From contig JAMQCR010000002.1 in the NCBI GenBank assembly GCA_023702235.1, forward strand, positions 1,054,001-1,118,000: a stretch of DNA of 64,000 bases, given 5' to 3'. The notes under the pieces are model-generated. The model was given only the letters and a program-made list of their open reading frames with translations, had not been told where the DNA came from and did no database searches. Below are positions 54,265 through 63,910 of the stretch, one piece after another (positions within the stretch are counted from its first letter, which is position 1; each line of letters opens with the position of its first letter). The stretch comes from Neobacillus pocheonensis (GTDB lineage Bacteria; Bacillota; Bacilli; Bacillales; Cytobacillaceae). A program made the position numbers and the translations under genes.

Positions 54265-55608
54265 ATGAAAAAATGGTTACCAATCAGTATAACTGCTATT
54301 ATTTTACTTTTTTTTACGGTATATATGACGTTTTTTTTGAACACATCCTCCAGTCAACATATAGATAGAGGGAGTAAACATAAAGTCTTACATCAGTTTA
54401 AGCTAACGTTTTGGAGAAATAGTGGTACCCAAGCTGAAAATCAGGCATATAAAGATTTAGTTACTTCTTTTGAAGTTTCTCACCCAAACATTTCGATTAA
54501 CATGCAATCAATCCCGTACAGTGATTATGAATTAAAGTTGCGAACGCAAATTGCTGCCGGAAACCCTCCTGATATGATGACAATAGATAGCCCTAACTTG
54601 GCTCTTTATGCCAATGCAGGGTCACTTTTATCTATTGATCAATACATGCGAAAGGAGGGAAGGATAGGTGATATACCTAAAGCAACACTAGATGGGTTAT
54701 CTTTTAAAGGGAAAATTTACCTCGCACCTATTGTTGAGTCTAGCATTGCCCTTTATTACAATATCCATTTATTCGAAGAGGCAGGTATCCCTTTACCTCC
54801 AAAAGATCCAAACAAACCTTTGACATGGAATGAGGTATTAAAGATTGCTCAAAAAATCAACAACCCCAAAAAGGGGATATACGGGATTGACCCAGCACAG
54901 GGATTTGGAGATGGGGAGTCTCCCGCTTATTTTAAAATTCCATTTTTATGGCAGTTTGGTGCCCAAGTTTTAAGTCCTGACGGAACCACAGCAAGTGGGT
55001 ATCTAGACTCAAAGGAAGCACTAGAAACCCTTCAATTTTACCAAGATCTCTATAAAAAATATGGGGTTGCTCAAGTTGATTTACCTCCTGCTCCTTTTGA
55101 AAATGGAAAACTTGCTATGACCGTACTTGGCTCCTGGACATTAGACGAAATCGTAAAAAATAATCCGAACCTTAAGCTAGGAGTGGATTTTGGTGTTGCA
55201 CCGCTGCCGATGGAGAAAGAACAAGTTGTTTCGAACGGAGGATGGGCGCTCGGAATTTCTTCAAAGACTCAATATCCAAAAGAAGCATGGGAGTTTATCA
55301 AGTACGTTACTAGTTATGATGGAATTAAAAAGTATGTAAAAGAAACGGGTGATATCCCTGCAAGATCCTCTGTTGCAAAGGACATGCCTGAATTCAATCA
55401 GTATCCTAAAAATATTTTTTTTGAGCAAGTACAAAAATATTCAATGCACCGACCAGTTACCCCTGCATATCCAGTTGTAAGCAATGCTATTAAAGTATTA
55501 TTTGAAGAAGTTGGAATCGGTGGGAAGGATGTAAGTAGTTCAGCCGAGGAAGCGGTATTAAAAATAAACACTGGTTTAAAACAAATAAAAAATACAATAA
55601 ATAATTAA
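54265..55608 (+). CDS. extracellular sugar-binding protein of the kinase operon
   Basis: 447 residues of the family 1 solute-binding fold (LTFWRNSGTQAENQAYKDLV; APIVESSIALYYNIHLFEEA; TVLGSWTLDEI; SNGGWALGISSKTQYPKEAW). The N-terminus is a hydrophobic anchor (WLPISITAIILLFFTVYMTF) with no lipobox Cys. It follows the response regulator by 26 bp with AGAGGGAGG before the ATG. No permease genes accompany it, so a role as sugar sensor presenting ligand to the YesM-type kinase is more likely than transport; an unlinked ABC permease cannot be ruled out. Confidence 0.88.
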   Translation: MKKWLPISITAIILLFFTVYMTFFLNTSSSQHIDRGSKHKVLHQFKLTFWRNSGTQAENQAYKDLVTSFEVSHPNISINMQSIPYSDYELKLRTQIAAGNPPDMMTIDSPNLALYANAGSLLSIDQYMRKEGRIGDIPKATLDGLSFKGKIYLAPIVESSIALYYNIHLFEEAGIPLPPKDPNKPLTWNEVLKIAQKINNPKKGIYGIDPAQGFGDGESPAYFKIPFLWQFGAQVLSPDGTTASGYLDSKEALETLQFYQDLYKKYGVAQVDLPPAPFENGKLAMTVLGSWTLDEIVKNNPNLKLGVDFGVAPLPMEKEQVVSNGGWALGISSKTQYPKEAWEFIKYVTSYDGIKKYVKETGDIPARSSVAKDMPEFNQYPKNIFFEQVQKYSMHRPVTPAYPVVSNAIKVLFEEVGIGGKDVSSSAEEAVLKINTGLKQIKNTINN

Positions 55609-55610
55609 AT

Positions 55611-55638
55611 TCCTCTAGTGAAAACTAGGGGATTTTTT
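55611..55638 (+). terminator. terminator of the kinase-regulator-binding protein operon
   Basis: CCTCTAGT (55612-55619), GAAA loop, ACTAGGGG (55624-55631), then A and six Ts; 3 bases after the stop codon. Confidence 0.9.
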
Positions 55639-55953
55639 ATTACCTATAGACTAAGAACTAACCATTATTTTGTTGTAGCAATGTATCAAATTCTAAAAGG
55701 TTTAAGAACTATTGTTTGAGGTATATGAAATTTAATTATTTTAATTTACCGAAAATTTTAAATGCTCAAACCCAAAATTATTAAAATCTATTCTTAATAA
55801 ATTCTTTTAATATTAATAAAAGCTCAACAAACTGCATTTGCGAAATGATTCAGCTTGGCGCCACAGATTAATCTTCTATTAAGTATAGCTTCACATGTAA
55901 AACAACCATTTATTAAATTAGAGTAAGGCAATAAAAGAGAGGAGCAGATAAAT
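55639..55953. other. leader of the PTS operon
   Basis: 315 bp of AT-rich DNA. Bases from 55744 (ACCGAAAATTTTAAATGCTC) resemble 63632 onward. No -12/-24 (sigma-54) promoter is convincing, although the B. subtilis lev operon uses one; TTGGCGCCACAG at 55856 lacks the -12 TTGCA. The promoter was not identified. Confidence 0.4.
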
Positions 55954-56393
55954 ATGATTTCAATAATTATTAGTGGTCATGGCGATTTTGCCACAGCATT
56001 GAAAGGGTCTTCAGGAATGATATTCGGGGAACAAGATGACCTGATTGCAATTCAGTTTTTAAAAGGCGAAGGAACTCAAACACTTCAAGCAAAATACAAA
56101 CAGGTGATAGAAGGTATTCCCGAAGAAAATGAAATTCTTTTTTTGGTTGATCTTTTTGGGGAACTCCTTATAACGCAGCTGCTCCCTTTATCATTCACAA
56201 TCAAAGGATCGATATGGCTTCAGGGGTGAATTTGCCCATTTTATTAGAAGTATTAAGCATGAGAGAAAATCTGCCACTAAAAGAAATGTTGCACAAGCTA
56301 AAAGTGGTAAATGAAGAATGCTTCCAAATATGCAGTGAGCATTTTGAAAGAATAAAAGAAAATAATCTAGTACGAGAGGGAGATATACTATGA
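55954..56393 (+). pseudogene. levD: PTS mannose-family EIIA (LevD-like), frameshifted
   Basis: Starts ISIIISGHGDFATALKGSSG with the phosphorylatable His9. After LVDLFG the frame breaks because one G is missing in GGGGAACTCC (about 56159); the shifted frame continues GTPYNAAAPFIIHNQRIDMA, SGVNLPILLEVLSMRENL to EGDIL and stops at 56393, overlapping the EIIB start. Joined length ~146 residues, normal for EIIA-Man/Lev. GAGAGGAGCAG precedes ATG 55954. EIIA accepts phosphate from HPr and passes it to EIIB. Confidence 0.85.
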
Positions 56394-56878
56394 AAATTGT
56401 TTTATCAAGAATTGATGATCGCTTTATACATGGTCAAGTTTTAACAAGGTGGATCAAGGTTAACGAAGCAGATCGAATTATCATCGTTTCTGATGAAGTA
56501 GCTGCAGATGAAATGAGAAAAACTCTGATTCTTTCTGTTGCTCCTTCCAATGTTAAGGCCAGCGCCGTCTCTATTTCCAAGATGGAAAAAGCATTTCACA
56601 GTCCCCGTTATAATGACACAACAGCAATGCTGCTTTTTGAAAATCCATCAGATATCGTTTCACTTATTGAAGCGGGTGTACCTATTAAAACCGTAAATGT
56701 AGGCGGTATGCGTTTTGCAAATGATCGGAAGCAAATTACAAAATCAGTGAGTGTAACAGAAAAAGACATTAACGCTTTTGAGAGATTAAATCAATTAGGT
56801 GTGAATCTTGAATTGCGGCAATTGCCTTCCGATTCAAGTGAAGATTTTATTCGGATTTTAAGAAATGAAGTCAAATAA
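56390..56878 (+). CDS. levE: PTS mannose/fructose/sorbose-family EIIB (LevE-like)
   Basis: 162 residues, complete. The phosphorylation site is His15 in RIDDRFIHGQVLTRW; GGMRFANDRKQI is a further family signature. GAGGGAG precedes ATG 56390, which overlaps the EIIA stop. It takes phosphate from EIIA and transfers it to the incoming sugar. Given the levanase downstream, fructose is the likely substrate. Confidence 0.9.
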   Translation: MKIVLSRIDDRFIHGQVLTRWIKVNEADRIIIVSDEVAADEMRKTLILSVAPSNVKASAVSISKMEKAFHSPRYNDTTAMLLFENPSDIVSLIEAGVPIKTVNVGGMRFANDRKQITKSVSVTEKDINAFERLNQLGVNLELRQLPSDSSEDFIRILRNEVK

Positions 56879-56895
56879 TATAAGGAGGTGCAATT

Positions 56896-57696
56896 ATGTC
56901 TCTAATACAAATTATTCTATTATTAATTATTGCTGCCATTACGGGGATTGGAAGTGTATTGGATGAGGGGCAAACCCATCGTCCACTTATTGCCTGTACA
57001 TTGGTTGGGGCAGTCCTGGGAGATTTGAAAACTGGAATTATTTTAGGCGGTACCCTTGAAATGATGGCATTGGGCTGGATGAACGTTGGACTTGCAATGG
57101 CACCGGATACGGCCATCGCTTCCGTTATTTCAACGATTTTGGTTATCACGGCTCATCAAGGAGTTGGTGAAGGGATCGCTGTCGCTATTGCGTTAGCTGC
57201 AGCAGGTCAGGCATTAACGATTTTTGTCCGTACTTTAACGGTATTTCTAATTCACCGTGCTGACAAATATGCTGAGAAAGGAAATTTTAAAGGTATTGAA
57301 ATTATGCATATTACGGCCATGGCTTTTCAGGCACTAAGGGTCATGATCCCAACATTAATTGTTGCATTAATCAGCGTAAGTGCCGTTCAATCATTCCTGG
57401 GCCATATTCCGGAGGTTATTACAAAAGGCTTGCAATTAGGTGGCGGAATTATTGTTGTTGTAGGATATGCAATGGTTATTAATATGATGAACATTCCTCA
57501 CTTGAAGCCTTTCCTCTATATTGGATTTTTGTTGGCAGCGTTTACGAATTTCAATTTAGTAGGATTTGGTGCTCTTGGACTCTGCCTGGCATTGTTGTAT
57601 CAACAAGTCATGCAAAAAAATAATTTGCAGCCTGCAGCCTCTCAGTCAGCTGCCGGGCATACAGCCGACTGGGATGATGACGATCTCGATGCCTAA
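56896..57696 (+). CDS. levF: PTS mannose-family EIIC (LevF-like)
   Basis: 266 residues, strongly hydrophobic with about seven helices. The start IQIILLLIIAAITGIGSVLD and GGTLEMMALGWMNVG are typical EIIC signatures. The C-terminal tail is acidic (DWDDDDLDA). AAGGAGG precedes ATG 56896. With EIID it forms the membrane channel. Confidence 0.9.
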   Translation: MSLIQIILLLIIAAITGIGSVLDEGQTHRPLIACTLVGAVLGDLKTGIILGGTLEMMALGWMNVGLAMAPDTAIASVISTILVITAHQGVGEGIAVAIALAAAGQALTIFVRTLTVFLIHRADKYAEKGNFKGIEIMHITAMAFQALRVMIPTLIVALISVSAVQSFLGHIPEVITKGLQLGGGIIVVVGYAMVINMMNIPHLKPFLYIGFLLAAFTNFNLVGFGALGLCLALLYQQVMQKNNLQPAASQSAAGHTADWDDDDLDA

Positions 57697-57724
57697 AATA
57701 AAACTTTAAGGAGGAAATGGGTAG

Positions 57725-58550
57725 ATGGAAAAAGAAAAAAAATTATCAAAAAAAGATATCTTTAATATGTTTATTCGCTCAAACTTTTTACTGGGATCGT
57801 TTAACTTCGAGCGTGTACAGGCGATGGGATATTGTTTTGTGATGATACCGGCCATTAAAAAATTGTATGCCCGGGGCGGCAAGAAATGAAGCATTGAAAC
57901 GCCACTTGGAATGGTTTAATACACACCCATGGCTTACAGCACCAATTTTTGGTGTTACAGCAGCAATGGAAGAACAGATGGCGAATAACAAAGGAATTAA
58001 TGCAAAAGCAATAAGTGGTATGAAAATCGGGTTAATGGGCCCATTAGCGGGTGTAGGCGATCCGATATTCTGGGGGACATTGCGTCCAGTTTTAGCAGCT
58101 TTGGGAGCATCATTGGCATTAGGAGGGAACCTTGCTGGACCGTTGTTATTCTTTATTTTAATCAATGCGATTAGAATAAGCACCAAATATTATGGATTAA
58201 AGTATGGCTATGTCAAAGGAATGGAAATTTTAAAAGATATGGTTGGCAATCGTATTTTAAAGCTTACTGAAGGCGCCACTATTCTCGGGTTGTTTGTTAT
58301 GGGGGCGCTTGTGTCCAAGTGGACACATATTGATATTCCAATTGTTGTCTCAAGAATAAAAGATGATGCTGGAAAAGTGAATGTTCAAACCGTACAAAAT
58401 GTATTGGATAACATTTTACCTGGTTTATTACCTTTAGGGTTGACCTTATTGGTTGCATGGATGTTACGTAAAGGTGCAAATCCTCTTCTTATCATATTAG
58501 GAATTTTTGCAATAGGTATTCTAGGCTATTGGTCTGGCTTCTTAGGATAG
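57725..58550 (+). pseudogene. levG: PTS mannose-family EIID (LevG-like), frameshifted
   Basis: AAGGAGG precedes ATG 57725. The start SKKDIFNMFIRSNFLLGSFN and GYCFVMIPAIKKLY is followed by an apparent one-base insertion near 57868; the other frame continues GAARNEALKRHLEWFNTHPW, GPLAGVGDPIFWGTLRP and the last helix LGIFAIGILGYWSGFLG. Joined length ~275 residues, normal. EIID is required for transport, so the lesion would inactivate the PTS. Confidence 0.85.
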
Positions 58551-59111
58551 TAAGCAACTATGCTATTAGTGATTAATGTAATTATCCATTGGTGAAGCAG
58601 CGCACACCAATCCGATTAGATATATTCAAGTAATACGAAAAATATTTAAGAAGATAACTATTTGAACAGATTAGTAAGGTAGCTATTGAAAAAAGGTAGC
58701 CTATTTTTTAACCCTACTACCAGTGGATCCAACGTTTGCAGATGATCCAGAATATTATACTTAACTACATTTTTTATTATCAATTTGGGGTAGCGTCAGG
58801 ATTTTGACAGTTTACAACGATAACAGAAGAACCTTGTCTCAATAGGGTTTACTCTATTGAGAATTTTCTTCAAAGCGATGGTTAAGGTATTCTAAGTGTC
58901 TCATATACATGTCTCAAAATACCTTATCGTTGTCTATTACAAGATAAATAGTTCTTTATATGGCTTAACGTTGTAAATCCGCATTTTCCTGACTGGACTC
59001 CAATTTGGTCTCGGGAGGTATAGATGTTGTTATTCCTATATTATTAGATTGCTTTCGTAGTTAAAAATAAAAAAAATTAACTATACAAACTAATGAAAGG
59101 GTGTTCATAAA
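58551..59111. other. 560-bp leader of the levanase gene
   Basis: Contains an inverted repeat at 58838-58861 (CTCAATAG / CTATTGAG) and a second pair AAGGTATT / AATACCTT around 58886-58922. No coding frame. The second pair encloses a repeated TGTCTCA and could be a regulatory structure. No promoter could be assigned with confidence. Confidence 0.4.
58838..58861. terminator. hairpin between EIID and levanase
   Basis: CTCAATAG (58838-58845) and CTATTGAG (58854-58861) pair perfectly around 8 nt, followed by AATTTTCTTC. Possible terminator of the PTS operon. Confidence 0.5.
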
Positions 59112-61662
59112 TTGAAAAAATTCCCTGCTCACTTATCAAATAAGAGGCGTAGATTTCAACTCGTGAGTTCAATACTTTCTACTGCTGTAGCGCTCGGATT
59201 AATCATTGGGAATACTACTGCTAGTCCTGTTCACGCTGAAAATGGTAACTATAAGGAAACATACCGTCCACAATTTCACTATACCCCTGAGAAGAATTGG
59301 ATGAATGATCCAAACGGTCTCGTTTACTACAAGGGGGAGTACCATTTATTCTACCAGTATAATCCATCCGGCAATACTTGGGGTAATATGTCCTGGGGGC
59401 ATGCGGTAAGCCGTGACTTGGTTCATTGGACCCAACTTCCCGTTGCTATCCCACAGGATGTACATGAGATGGTCTTCTCTGGAAGTGCCGTTGTTGATAC
59501 CAACAATACCACCGGATTTGGTAAACCTGGTAACCCTGCGTTAGTCGCAATCTATACAAGTGCTGACAAGGTAACTGGTAAGCAGTCACAGGCACTGGCT
59601 TATAGCACTGACGGTGGCCGAACATTCACCAAGTACGCTGGTAATCCAGTACTTGATATTGGCTCATCCAACTTCCGTGATCCCAAAGTGTTTTGGTACG
59701 AGCCTGGTCATGAATGGTTGATGACTGTAGCCCAGTCAGATCAGCACAAAGTAAGCTTTTACAGCTCACCGGACCTTAAACATTGGAAGCATTTAAGCGA
59801 CTTCGGGCCAGCTGGTGCGACCGGTGGCGTTTGGGAATGTCCAGACCTGTTCCAACTACCAGACCCTAGTAAACCCGGTAAGCAGAAATGGGTTCTTATA
59901 GTTAATCTAAACCCAGGAGGGGTCGCTGGCGGATCAGGTGCCCAGTATTTTATCGGTAATTTCAATGGAACGACATTTACTTCGGATGACAAACCCTATA
60001 CAGCGCCGTCTGGTGAAAATCTTGGCAACTTTGATAATGGTACATTTGATGGGTGGACAGCTTCTGGAACTGCATTCGGTGACTCTCCAGCCATTGGGAG
60101 CTTGCCTGGACAAACGCCTGTGGCTGGTTGGGGCGGATCAGGATTCGTTAATAGCTTCCATAATTATGACGGATCAACCGGAACTTTGTCTTCTCCAAAT
60201 TTCACGATAAATAAGGATTACCTTAACTTTCTAATTGGTGGGGGCAATCACCCCCATGTTGATGGTGGAACGACCGCCCCGCCTTCTGGACAAGTATTTG
60301 AAGACTTTGAAGGAACCAGCCTACCTGGCTGGACAGGGAGCGGTGATTTCGTTGGAATCGTACCTACCAGGGAAAATTTGAGTGGTCAGTTAGGAAATCA
60401 GATTTTGGATACCTGCCAAACCGCCAGCTGTGATGGTGCCGAAGGTACAGTGACGTCTCCGACGTTCACTATTAATTCTAATTACATCGATTTCCTTATT
60501 AGTGGTGGAAACCATCCTATCTCTTCTGGGCACCCGACGGTTCTCAATCTAGTCATCGATGGAAGTGTTGTTGCTAGTGCCACCGGTAACAACAGTGCAA
60601 ATCTTGACTGGCAGTATTTTGACGTTTCGAAGTACCAAGGGAAGCAGGCCACATTGCAGATCGTTGATCAAAACGATGGAAGCAGTGGCTGGGGGCATCT
60701 CATGATAGATAACATCGTATTCTCTGATGTGAAGGCCGAGCCATGGGATACGGAAACCGGCGTCAACCTTTTGGTGAACGGGCAGGTTGTGCGAAGTGCT
60801 ACGGGCCAAGACAGTGAAAGCTTGGATTGGACCCACTGGAATGTCCACGATTTATTAGGTAAGACAGCACACATCGAGATATCCGATCAAAATACGAGCG
60901 GCTGGGCGCACATCCTTGCGGATCAATTTACCATGGCTGATGAACCAGCCCTTTCTAACGTCGAGCGAGCTCACTGGGTAGACTATGGCAAGGATAACTA
61001 TGCTGCAGTTACGTATAACGATGCACCTGGTGGAAAGCGCATTATGATTGGTTGGATGAATAACTGGCAGTATGGGGGAGACATTCCAACCTCACCATGG
61101 CGTAGTGCTATGACTGTGCCACGTGAACTGAAACTCCAAGAGACAAATGGTAAATTGCAATTGGTTCAAATGCCAGTTAAGCTACTAAATGAACTTCGCG
61201 AAGGGCCAACTGTCCACTTTGAGAATATTAAAATTCCGGAAGGTACAACCCCATTGTCAGCAAAGGGAAAAGCAGTGGAGATCAATGCTACCTTCTTAGC
61301 AGGTTCTGCCAAGAATTATGGTCTGAAATTGCGGACTGGAAACGGTCAAGAAACAGAGGTAGGCTACGATAGTACCACTGGAGAGGTATACATTGACAGA
61401 ACTCAATCTGGTGATGTGAACTTTAGTTCTGACTTTCCAGGAATTCAACGGGCCACTTGCAATAAAAGATGGTAATCTGAAGCTTAAGATACTTGTTGAT
61501 TGGTCCTCCATTGAGGTGTTTGCAGAGGATGGTGAGGTTGTATTGACCGACCAGATCTTCCCAGATCCGAGTAGCGACGGAATGGCCGTGTTTGCAACAG
61601 GGGGAACAGCACATCTCCAATCGTTCACAGTAAACCAGTTGCGTTCAGTTTGGAATGATTAG
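59112..61662 (+). pseudogene. sacC: secreted levanase/fructan beta-fructosidase (GH32), frameshifted near the end
   Basis: TTG 59112 (GAAAGGGTG upstream). Signal peptide ending PVHA, then the GH32 propeller: nucleophile Asp in NWMNDPNGLVYY, FRDPK, acid/base Glu in WECPDLF. Between blades (residues ~303-615) is an insert of two related beta-sandwich domains, the second nested inside the first. After ~615 the propeller resumes (ERAHWVDYGKDNYAAVTYND) and leads to the GH32 C-terminal sandwich. An extra base near 61440 ends the frame at 61475; the other frame continues GPLAIKDGNLKLKILVDWSS to TAG 61662. It cleaves levan or inulin outside the cell. Confidence 0.9.
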
Positions 61663-62140
61663 CCTGCACAATTTTAAAGCGGAAATGCTAAAAATGGGTG
61701 GGTGTTGGAGTAAAATCTAAAGAAGCGGATAAAATAATTCTTTGAAGACTTTTTAAAAAACTGGGGTTGCAGGGGAGTTTAGCCTGCAACTCTTTTAAAA
61801 TACTCATTAATTTAAAGAATATTTTTTAGTAGTTACTAACAACTTCCTGGTAATTAACCATCTTCTAAATATACTCTTTATTAGTCTTTAATAAAGATTG
61901 AGTACCTTGAAAAAACAAAATCCTATAGGGACCCACCGACCTTATCACAATAGTTTGACGATTCATCTTAAGAAAGCGTTCTATATGGTAAATAAAAATT
62001 AATGGTAACCTTTTTCGTCAGTGTAGCTATTAATCGAATGGGACCTCATTAAGACGGCCTTCATGATAAGAATTTTAAATAACATCATATTTTCATTCTG
62101 AGTAAAGTTCAAAAAGTCATAGAAATAGAGGAATGGTAAT
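61663..62140. other. intergenic region after the levanase
   Basis: Holds the levanase terminator (61766-61796) and otherwise AT-rich DNA without a coding frame. Confidence 0.5.
61766..61796 (+). terminator. levanase terminator
   Basis: GTTGCAGG (61766-61773) pairs with CCTGCAAC (61783-61790), followed by TCTTTT. A related hairpin (63298-63329) follows the second levanase remnant. Confidence 0.85.
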
Positions 62141-62962
62141 TTGGCAAATATTAAAGTTGTTTTTAGCGATATAGATGGTACCTTGTTAAATTCCAATCAT
62201 CAAATAACAAGCTGTACAAAAAAGGCAATTAAAAAAGTTGTTCAAAAAAAAATTGAATTTATTTTAATTTCTGCAAGAATGCCAAGTGGAATGAAAGCAA
62301 TCTATCATGACCTAGACATAAAGTCTCCTTTAATATGTTATAATGGTGCATTAATTTTGGGAAATCCGGAAGTTAATGAAAACAGCAAGATTCTTTATAG
62401 TGCAACTATTTCTAAAAACGATGCAAATAAAATATATGATAATATCAAAAGAAAATTTTCCAATTTATGTTTTAACTTGTTTAGTTTTGATCAATGGATG
62501 GTTGAAAATACAGAAGACAAATGGATAAAACAAGAAAGCAAGATTATTAAAGTGCAACCTATGGAAGTCAATATTAAAAATTGCATCAATCAAGATGAAG
62601 GGGTTCATAAAATTCTTTGTATGGGTGAGCCTCATCTTATTTCTGAATTAGAATCTGAAATAAATAGTTCTTTTTTAGATGTATGTTGTTATTGTTCAAA
62701 AGATGAATATTTGGAGATTACATCTATTAATGCATCAAAAGTGTTAAGCATAAAAGCACTTCAATTATATTTTTCTGTAAAACATGAAGAGGTGATGGCA
62801 ATTGGTGACAATTTTAATGATTTGGCCATGATTGAATATGCCGGCATAGGAGTAGCAATGGGAAATGCACCTAAACAAGTTAAAGATGCCTCAGATTTTG
62901 TAACAAAAAGCAATGATCAAGAAGGAATGCAATGGGCACTGGAAACATTTATTCTATCTTAA
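62141..62962 (+). CDS. Cof-type HAD-superfamily phosphatase
   Basis: 273 residues. HAD motif I FSDIDGTLLNSN holds the nucleophile Asp and acid Asp, motif II is LISAR, and motif IV GDNFNDLAMIEYAGIGVAMGN. The C2-type cap (residues ~85-190) identifies the Cof/YidA subfamily of sugar-phosphate and phospho-metabolite phosphatases. TTG 62141 follows AGAGGAATGG. Lying between a levanase and a lev scar it may dephosphorylate fructose-derived phosphates, but this is only an inference from position. Confidence 0.88.
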   Translation: MANIKVVFSDIDGTLLNSNHQITSCTKKAIKKVVQKKIEFILISARMPSGMKAIYHDLDIKSPLICYNGALILGNPEVNENSKILYSATISKNDANKIYDNIKRKFSNLCFNLFSFDQWMVENTEDKWIKQESKIIKVQPMEVNIKNCINQDEGVHKILCMGEPHLISELESEINSSFLDVCCYCSKDEYLEITSINASKVLSIKALQLYFSVKHEEVMAIGDNFNDLAMIEYAGIGVAMGNAPKQVKDASDFVTKSNDQEGMQWALETFILS

Positions 62963-63016
62963 TTTATTAATTTGTATAATAACTGTAGAATTCTAATTAA
63001 TAACAAGAGGGAACGT

Positions 63017-63139
63017 TTGAGAAGAATTGATAAAATATATAACCAGTTAATGAATAGTTTTTCCCCATTTACATTAGAGGAACTTTTAAGTAAACAAGGA
63101 ATATCAGCACAAGAAATGTCCGAGCAATTGAAATTATCT
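63017..63139 (+). pseudogene. levR: N-terminal fragment of a LevR-type sigma-54 activator
   Basis: TTG 63017 follows AAGAGGGAACG. About 41 residues remain: RRIDKIYNQLMNSFSPFTLE and ELLSKQGISAQEMSEQLKLS, which match the N-terminal winged-helix start of LevR-family regulators (they continue RSNVSxxLN). The AAA+ and PRD domains are gone; the sequence switches at about 63139 to the C-terminus of a levanase. Confidence 0.75.
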
Positions 63140-63252
63140 ACCAAATATTCCTAGTCCCTAGTAGCAACGGAGCGTCCATTTTTGCATCCGGGGGAACAAG
63201 TCATCTCGAATCGTTAACCGCCAATCAGTTGAATTCAGCCTGGAATGATTAG
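63140..63252 (+). pseudogene. C-terminal fragment of a second GH32 levanase
   Basis: Reads QIFLVPSSNGASIFASGGTS, HLESLTANQLNSAWND and stop at 63252, colinear with the end of the upstream levanase (QIFPDPSSDGMAVFATGGTA to SVWND). It begins exactly where the LevR fragment ends, so one deletion fused the start of levR to the end of sacC. Confidence 0.85.
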
Positions 63253-63297
63253 AGTTTAAACAATATAAGTGGTTTTGGGAGAGCTTTTAGAAATCGA

Positions 63298-63329
63298 GGG
63301 CTGCAGGAAGTAAATTCTGCAGCCCTTTT
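63298..63329 (+). terminator. terminator after the second levanase remnant
   Basis: GGGCTGCAG (63298-63306) pairs with CTGCAGCCC (63317-63325), followed by four Ts. Confidence 0.85.
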
Positions 63330-63611
63330 ATCATACTTATACATATAAATTAAAGCAAATCCTTAAAAGATTGCTAACGAATTTTAGGGAAAAATTGATA
63401 TGATGAAAATTTCGTAGTTCATAGATATGTTAAAAAGAATGAGCAAGGACAAATCTATTCTATGAACTGCTCGTTTACCCTAGCCAATCCTATTGTAAGA
63501 GATGATATTAACAAGTCTAATACATAACACAAAAAAGTTATCCTCTAGTTAAAATAGGGGATTTCTTTCTGAAGAATAAAAAGAGTTTATGAACCTTCTT
63601 TGCTGTTTTTT

Positions 63612-63631
63612 ATTTGAAATCGATTTCAAAT
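63612..63631. promoter_or_regulatory. perfect 20-bp palindrome, likely repressor operator
   Basis: ATTTGAAATCGATTTCAAAT equals its own reverse complement and has the CG centre common to LacI-family sites. It lies 280 bp upstream of the gene that starts at 63911. Confidence 0.65.
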
Positions 63632-63910
63632 GCCGAAATTTTTAAACATCATAATCCAAAGATCTTAAAATCTTAAATTTAGTACTTTTGTTATAGTTAA
63701 TTCAGTAAAACAACTTAAGAATGAAAGATGAGGTATTGCAAAAATGTAAACGATTTAATGTTAATGATCGACCCTAGATTCAAATAGTAAAAGGATTCCT
63801 ACTTTATATTATAAGTACCTTTTGAATTGAAATTAGGTTGGATAAGAAAAACTCACTGAAAGAGGGTCATTAAATCAAGCCTTATTAGGTTTTGTAAAGG
63901 AGGAACTATC

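Larger units (their letters stand above)
63253..63910. other. intergenic region with duplicated leader-like sequence
   Basis: Contains a terminator (63298-63329), a hairpin near 63540 (TCCTCTAGTT / AATAGGGGAT) resembling the terminator at 55611, a 20-bp palindrome (63612-63631) and a stretch from 63632 similar to 55744 onward. No coding frame before 63911. Confidence 0.5.

Noticed and set aside
55840..55880. Possible sigma-54 promoter (TTGGCGCC) before the PTS operon
   Set aside because: The -12 TTGCA element is not present at the required spacing.
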